From: QGON01 sp963691905
GTDB lineage: Bacteria > Pseudomonadota > Gammaproteobacteria > Chromatiales > Chromatiaceae
Length of the DNA stretch: 64,000 nucleotides
Assembly (NCBI GenBank): GCA_963691905.1
Contig: OY829893.1
Coordinates: 620,001 to 684,000 of the forward strand
Direction: 5' to 3'
The notes under the pieces were generated by a model. It made no database searches and was not told the origin of the DNA. It saw nothing but the letters and a program-made list of their open reading frames with translations. A program made the translations under genes and the position numbers. Positions 60,669 to 64,000 of the stretch are shown here, one piece after another; position 1 is the stretch's first letter; the number at the start of each line of letters is the position of its first letter.

Positions 60669-61544
60669 ATGTGGGAGCTCGCTGAACGGGTCGAAATCAT
60701 TTTAGGTCTGATCGCATTGGCGCTGAGCCTGATATTTTGGTCAATAAATAAATCTGTCGACTGGCGGAATAAGAAGAACCGGGGCTATGTAGAACTGGAA
60801 ACGACACAAGCTCAGACAGGGCTTGCGGTGCCGGACTGTTTCAATGACAGTTACAGTTCAAGAATGGCCACGTCCAAGAGTGACATGAAAGTGGTTCTGG
60901 CGTTAAGGCGCGCCTCTTTCAGCGGTAAGGTGATTGTCCCCGACAGGACCTATTGGGCCTGCCAGCGTCTGAATGCCTATGCAATGAAGGTCGTTTTCGA
61001 TTTCACCGGGACGCCGATAGGATATTGGGGGGTGGTGCCGGTGACGGAGGAGACCTACCACAGTTTTCTCGACAACAAGATCTCCCATGAAGAAATCCTG
61101 ACCCGGGATGCGTTGGGCTGGAGGTCGATTGACCGGGGCAACGTCTATCTATACATCATTGGTATCGCGGTGCCGCCGAAAGGTGGAAAGCGGAGTGATG
61201 AAGATCATCGGAATTCCGGCAAGGTAATGGGCGATCTGGTGGCGTTCGTCCTTTTTCTCCTGGCCCGATTGAAGGTGAAGGGGGTGTTTGTCTACCCCAG
61301 CACGCAGAATGGGCTGCGCACCCTAAAACACTTGAAACGTTCGAAGCGTCTTAACCACTTCAAGTCACTCAGTACTGGGGTAAATATTGGCGGAAATGAA
61401 AAGCAGCCCCTCTATTTTGTTGAGGAGCAGAATATCGGGCGATTCAGAGGTGAACTGGATGGGCTGCTGTCGGCGATCAAGGGGCTGCCCATCTGGGATG
61501 AACAGGAGAAAAACCGTTTTCTGCAACTGCTTGAGTCGATCTGA
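60669..61544 (+). CDS. Hypothetical membrane-anchored protein
   Basis: 291 residues. One N-terminal helix (ILGLIALALSLIFWSI) is followed by a soluble cytoplasmic-type domain with KVVLALRRASFSGKVIVPD, GYWGVVPVTEETYHSFLDN and MGDLVAFVLFLLARLKVKGVFVYP. The order of strands and helices is suggestive of a GNAT-like acyltransferase fold, but no acetyl-CoA loop is clear. AAGGGAAGGGAAA lies upstream of the ATG. It is inserted between the antiporter gene and murA. Confidence 0.68.
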   Translation: MWELAERVEIILGLIALALSLIFWSINKSVDWRNKKNRGYVELETTQAQTGLAVPDCFNDSYSSRMATSKSDMKVVLALRRASFSGKVIVPDRTYWACQRLNAYAMKVVFDFTGTPIGYWGVVPVTEETYHSFLDNKISHEEILTRDALGWRSIDRGNVYLYIIGIAVPPKGGKRSDEDHRNSGKVMGDLVAFVLFLLARLKVKGVFVYPSTQNGLRTLKHLKRSKRLNHFKSLSTGVNIGGNEKQPLYFVEEQNIGRFRGELDGLLSAIKGLPIWDEQEKNRFLQLLESI

Positions 61545-61694
61545 CCGTGCCACGGCACTGGTACTGCCCCGGGGCGTTTGGAGTGGAGATGGATCTGGTT
61601 TTGGCTGAGGATCGCTCCATTCTCCCGTTTTGCCCCGATTTTCGTTATCATGCACGGTTTTTCCACACAGCCGACAGATCCGGGAACAGAGTCG

Positions 61695-62954
61695 ATGGAT
61701 AAACTGATCATCAATGGTGGAGGTCCCCTGAGCGGTGAAGTCCGTATCGCAGGGGCCAAGAACGCGGCGCTGCCCATTCTGGCGGCGACGCTGCTGGCCA
61801 ATGGGCCGATGAGCGTCGGCAATGTACCGCATCTGCACGATATCACCACCACAATGGAACTGCTGGGCGGTATGGGCATCACCCTGGTGGTGGATGAGAG
61901 GATGAGTATCGAGGTCGACACGAGCACCATCAAGGAGTTCTATGCGCCTTATGAGCTGGTTAAGACCATGCGCGCATCGATCCTGGTGCTGGGACCCATG
62001 CTCAGTCGCTTTGGTCAGGCCGATGTCTCTCTGCCGGGAGGCTGCGCCATTGGATCCCGTCCGGTAAATCTGCATATCGACGGCCTGCGGGCCATGGGTG
62101 CCGACATCGATGTCGAAGGGGGTTATATCCGCGCCCGGGCGAAACGCCTGCATGGTGCGAGTATCGTCATGGACATGGTTTCCGTGACCGGCACAGAGAA
62201 CCTGATGATGGCGGCGACCCTGGCCGATGGCACCTCGTTGATCGAGAATGCCGCGCGGGAGCCTGAAGTGGTGGATCTGGCGAACTGTCTGAACAAGATG
62301 GGCGCCAAGGTGAGCGGTGCCGGCACCTCCACCATCACCATTGAGGGTGTGGAGAAGCTCATCGGCACCCATTACGATGTGCTGCCGGATCGCATTGAAA
62401 CCGGTACCTACCTGGTGGCGGCTGCGATGACCGGTGGACGGGTAAAGGTGCGGGACACCTGCCCCGATCTGCTGGATGCAGTGACTCAGAAGCTGCGCGA
62501 GGCGGGTGCTGATATCGAGGTTGGCAAGGACTGGATGACGCTGGATATGCAAGGCCGGCGGCCCAAGGCGGTGGATGTGCATACCGCACCCTATCCCGCG
62601 TTCCCCACCGATATGCAGGCCCAGTTCACCGCACTGAATTCTGTGGCCGAAGGGGTGGGAACCGTCACCGAGACCGTTTTCGAGAATCGCTTCATGCATG
62701 TGCAGGAGCTGCAGCGCATGGGTGCCAGGATTCGCGTTGAAGGCAATACGGCCATCTGTACCGGGGTGGAACGCCTGACCGGCGCGCCGGTGATGGCTAC
62801 AGACCTGCGTGCTTCCGCCAGTCTGGTGCTGGCTGCACTGGTGGCGGATGGTGAGACGCTGGTGGATCGTATCTACCATATCGATCGTGGTTACCAGAAT
62901 ATTGAAGAGAAACTCTCCGGACTGGGTGGCGAGATCCGGCGTATACCCAGTTGA
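61695..62954 (+). CDS. murA: UDP-N-acetylglucosamine 1-carboxyvinyltransferase
   Basis: 419 residues, first committed step of peptidoglycan synthesis. K22 in GAKNAALP and the catalytic, fosfomycin-targeted C117 in PGGCAIGSRPVNLH are both present. The ATG at 61695 (MDKLIINGGGPLSGE) matches the family start. It is followed 18 bp later by hisG, the standard mla-murA-his arrangement. Confidence 0.97.
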   Translation: MDKLIINGGGPLSGEVRIAGAKNAALPILAATLLANGPMSVGNVPHLHDITTTMELLGGMGITLVVDERMSIEVDTSTIKEFYAPYELVKTMRASILVLGPMLSRFGQADVSLPGGCAIGSRPVNLHIDGLRAMGADIDVEGGYIRARAKRLHGASIVMDMVSVTGTENLMMAATLADGTSLIENAAREPEVVDLANCLNKMGAKVSGAGTSTITIEGVEKLIGTHYDVLPDRIETGTYLVAAAMTGGRVKVRDTCPDLLDAVTQKLREAGADIEVGKDWMTLDMQGRRPKAVDVHTAPYPAFPTDMQAQFTALNSVAEGVGTVTETVFENRFMHVQELQRMGARIRVEGNTAICTGVERLTGAPVMATDLRASASLVLAALVADGETLVDRIYHIDRGYQNIEEKLSGLGGEIRRIPS

Positions 62955-62972
62955 TGGTGTCAGGAAACGAAA

Positions 62973-63632
62973 ATGAAAAGCATGAAATTTGACGTACCTG
63001 TCACTATCGCACTCTCCAAGGGGCGTATCTTCAAACAGAGCCTGCCCTTGCTGGCATATGCCGGTATTGAGCCGCTGGACGATCCGGAGACCAGTCGCAA
63101 GCTGATCCTGGACACCAATCATGAACAGGTGAAACTGGTGATTATCCGCGCCACCGACGTGCCGACTTACGTCCAGTACGGGGCGGCGGATCTGGGAGTG
63201 GCCGGCAAGGATGTCCTGCTGGAGCATGGTGGTGAGGGACTCTATGAACCCCTCGACCTGAAGATCGCCTGCTGCCGTATGATGACCGCCGGTTTCAAGG
63301 ACGCAGTGGCCGGCAGGCCGGGACGTCTGCGAGTCGCCACCAAATATGTGAAGAGCGCCCAGCGCTACTACGCCTCACTGGGGCAGCAGGTGGAGATTAT
63401 CAAACTCTACGGCTCCATGGAGCTTGCGCCCATCGTCGGGTTGGCGGATCTGATCGTCGATCTGGTTGAGAGCGGCAACACCCTCAAGGCCAATGGGCTG
63501 GTGCCACTGAAACATATCGCCGATATCAGTTCCCGTTTGATCATCAACAAGGCTGCCTGGAAGATGAAACACGCCACGATGATGGCGCTGAAAGAGGCGA
63601 TGGCTGAGGTTGTAGCGCAGAATCAGGGGTGA
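62973..63632 (+). CDS. hisG: ATP phosphoribosyltransferase, short form
   Basis: 219 residues. Catalyses ATP + PRPP to phosphoribosyl-ATP. IALSKGRIFKQSLPLL and LADLIVDLVESGNTLKANGL are diagnostic. It is the short HisGs type lacking the regulatory C-terminal domain, which needs HisZ encoded elsewhere. The start could also be the ATG at 62982. Confidence 0.96.
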   Translation: MKSMKFDVPVTIALSKGRIFKQSLPLLAYAGIEPLDDPETSRKLILDTNHEQVKLVIIRATDVPTYVQYGAADLGVAGKDVLLEHGGEGLYEPLDLKIACCRMMTAGFKDAVAGRPGRLRVATKYVKSAQRYYASLGQQVEIIKLYGSMELAPIVGLADLIVDLVESGNTLKANGLVPLKHIADISSRLIINKAAWKMKHATMMALKEAMAEVVAQNQG

Positions 63633-63678
63633 TGCAGCGTACTTCAACGACCTCCAAAATTATATTGGGATCAAATCC

Positions 63679-64000
63679 ATGAGCGACATTCGCATACTGA
63701 ACACTGCTGACGATGGTTTTCAGTCGCAGTTGGATGCCCTGCTGGCCTGGGAGTCGGTATCCGACAAGTCGGTGAACGACACTGTCAATAATATCATCGA
63801 CGAGATTCGTGGGCGTGGTGATGCGGCACTGGTCGATTTTACCAATCGCTTCGACCGCTGGCAGGCTGAGAGCCCGGCGGATCTGGAGATCCCGCTGGAA
63901 CGGCTGGCGCAGGCCTGGCAGCGGATTCCCCAAGTGCAGCAGCAGGCACTGCAGGTTGCAGCGGGCCGGGTGCGTGCCTACGCCGAACATCAGAAGATGG
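63679..64000 (+). CDS. hisD: Histidinol dehydrogenase (partial, N-terminal)
   Basis: About 107 N-terminal residues are present; the rest is beyond the window. The segment VNDTVNNIIDEIRGRGDAAL with VDFTNRFDRW is typical of the HisD N-terminus. Last step of histidine synthesis. It begins 46 bp after hisG. Confidence 0.92.
   Translation, partial: MSDIRILNTADDGFQSQLDALLAWESVSDKSVNDTVNNIIDEIRGRGDAALVDFTNRFDRWQAESPADLEIPLERLAQAWQRIPQVQQQALQVAAGRVRAYAEHQKM

Noticed and set aside
61365..63227. 620-codon minus-strand open frame across murA and hisG
   Set aside because: Antisense to two well-identified genes; His/Gln-rich composition typical of a shadow frame in GC-rich coding sequence.

Overview
The window is a chromosomal segment of a gammaproteobacterium, most likely a sulfur-oxidising or otherwise chemoautotrophic lineage (Chromatiales / Sedimenticola / Thiodiazotropha-like). 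The reasons are: a PPi-dependent phosphofructokinase next to a proton-pumping pyrophosphatase; Calvin-cycle and photorespiration genes (rpe, gph, a glcF-like gene); denitrification accessory genes (norE, norF, norQ, norD); gammaproteobacterial housekeeping genes (lptE, holA, coq7, djlA, mla, vfr-like crp); and PEP-CTERM type surface proteins. The genus assignment is an inference. I saw no rRNA, tRNA, CRISPR array, transposase or phage gene.

Layout. 1-3.1 kb: hppA (3' end beyond the window) and pfp, both on the minus strand. 3.3-5.2 kb: adenylate kinase with a very long histone H1-like tail. 5.3-15.5 kb: mostly housekeeping genes (YbeL-like zinc ribbon, globin, leuS, lptE, holA, WYL regulator, rsfS, nadD, proA) and a secreted LamG protein. 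15.9-20.8 kb: a nitric-oxide-reductase accessory operon lacking the norCB structural genes. 20.9-28.9 kb: a hybrid histidine kinase, a convergent LuxR-type response regulator and three secreted proteins with three different C-terminal sorting tails. 29-40 kb: an HU-like protein with a lysine-rich tail, a chalcone-isomerase-like secreted protein, a gamma-glutamyltransferase, a 1905-residue CNBD/rhodanese/coiled-coil protein, a PfkB-family kinase and an AT-rich methyltransferase-like gene. 40-44.4 kb: small conserved proteins, a CbiM-like permease, djlA, a DUF350 protein, a lytic transglycosylase and a DUF3530-like hydrolase. 44.5-53.6 kb: rpe, gph, trpEG-x-trpDC, crp/vfr, osmC and a DUF885-like gene. 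53.8-57 kb: coq7, glcF, a 2Fe-2S ferredoxin and small proteins. 57-64 kb: mlaF (frameshifted), mlaE, mlaD, mlaB, an antiporter, an unknown gene, murA, hisG and the start of hisD.

Intergenic space carries several inverted-repeat families. These are a 30-bp REP-like unit built on GTAGGCC...AAGCG...GGC; larger palindromes at 5.2, 9.2 and 10.8 kb; a perfect 50-bp palindrome inside leuS; and a purine-to-pyrimidine bounded element that sits exactly at the 3' ends of three genes.

The most unusual items are the adenylate kinase-H1 tail fusion, the CNBD-rhodanese-coiled-coil giant protein with its 88-residue repeat, the palindrome inserted in frame in leuS, and the stop-codon-associated repeat element.
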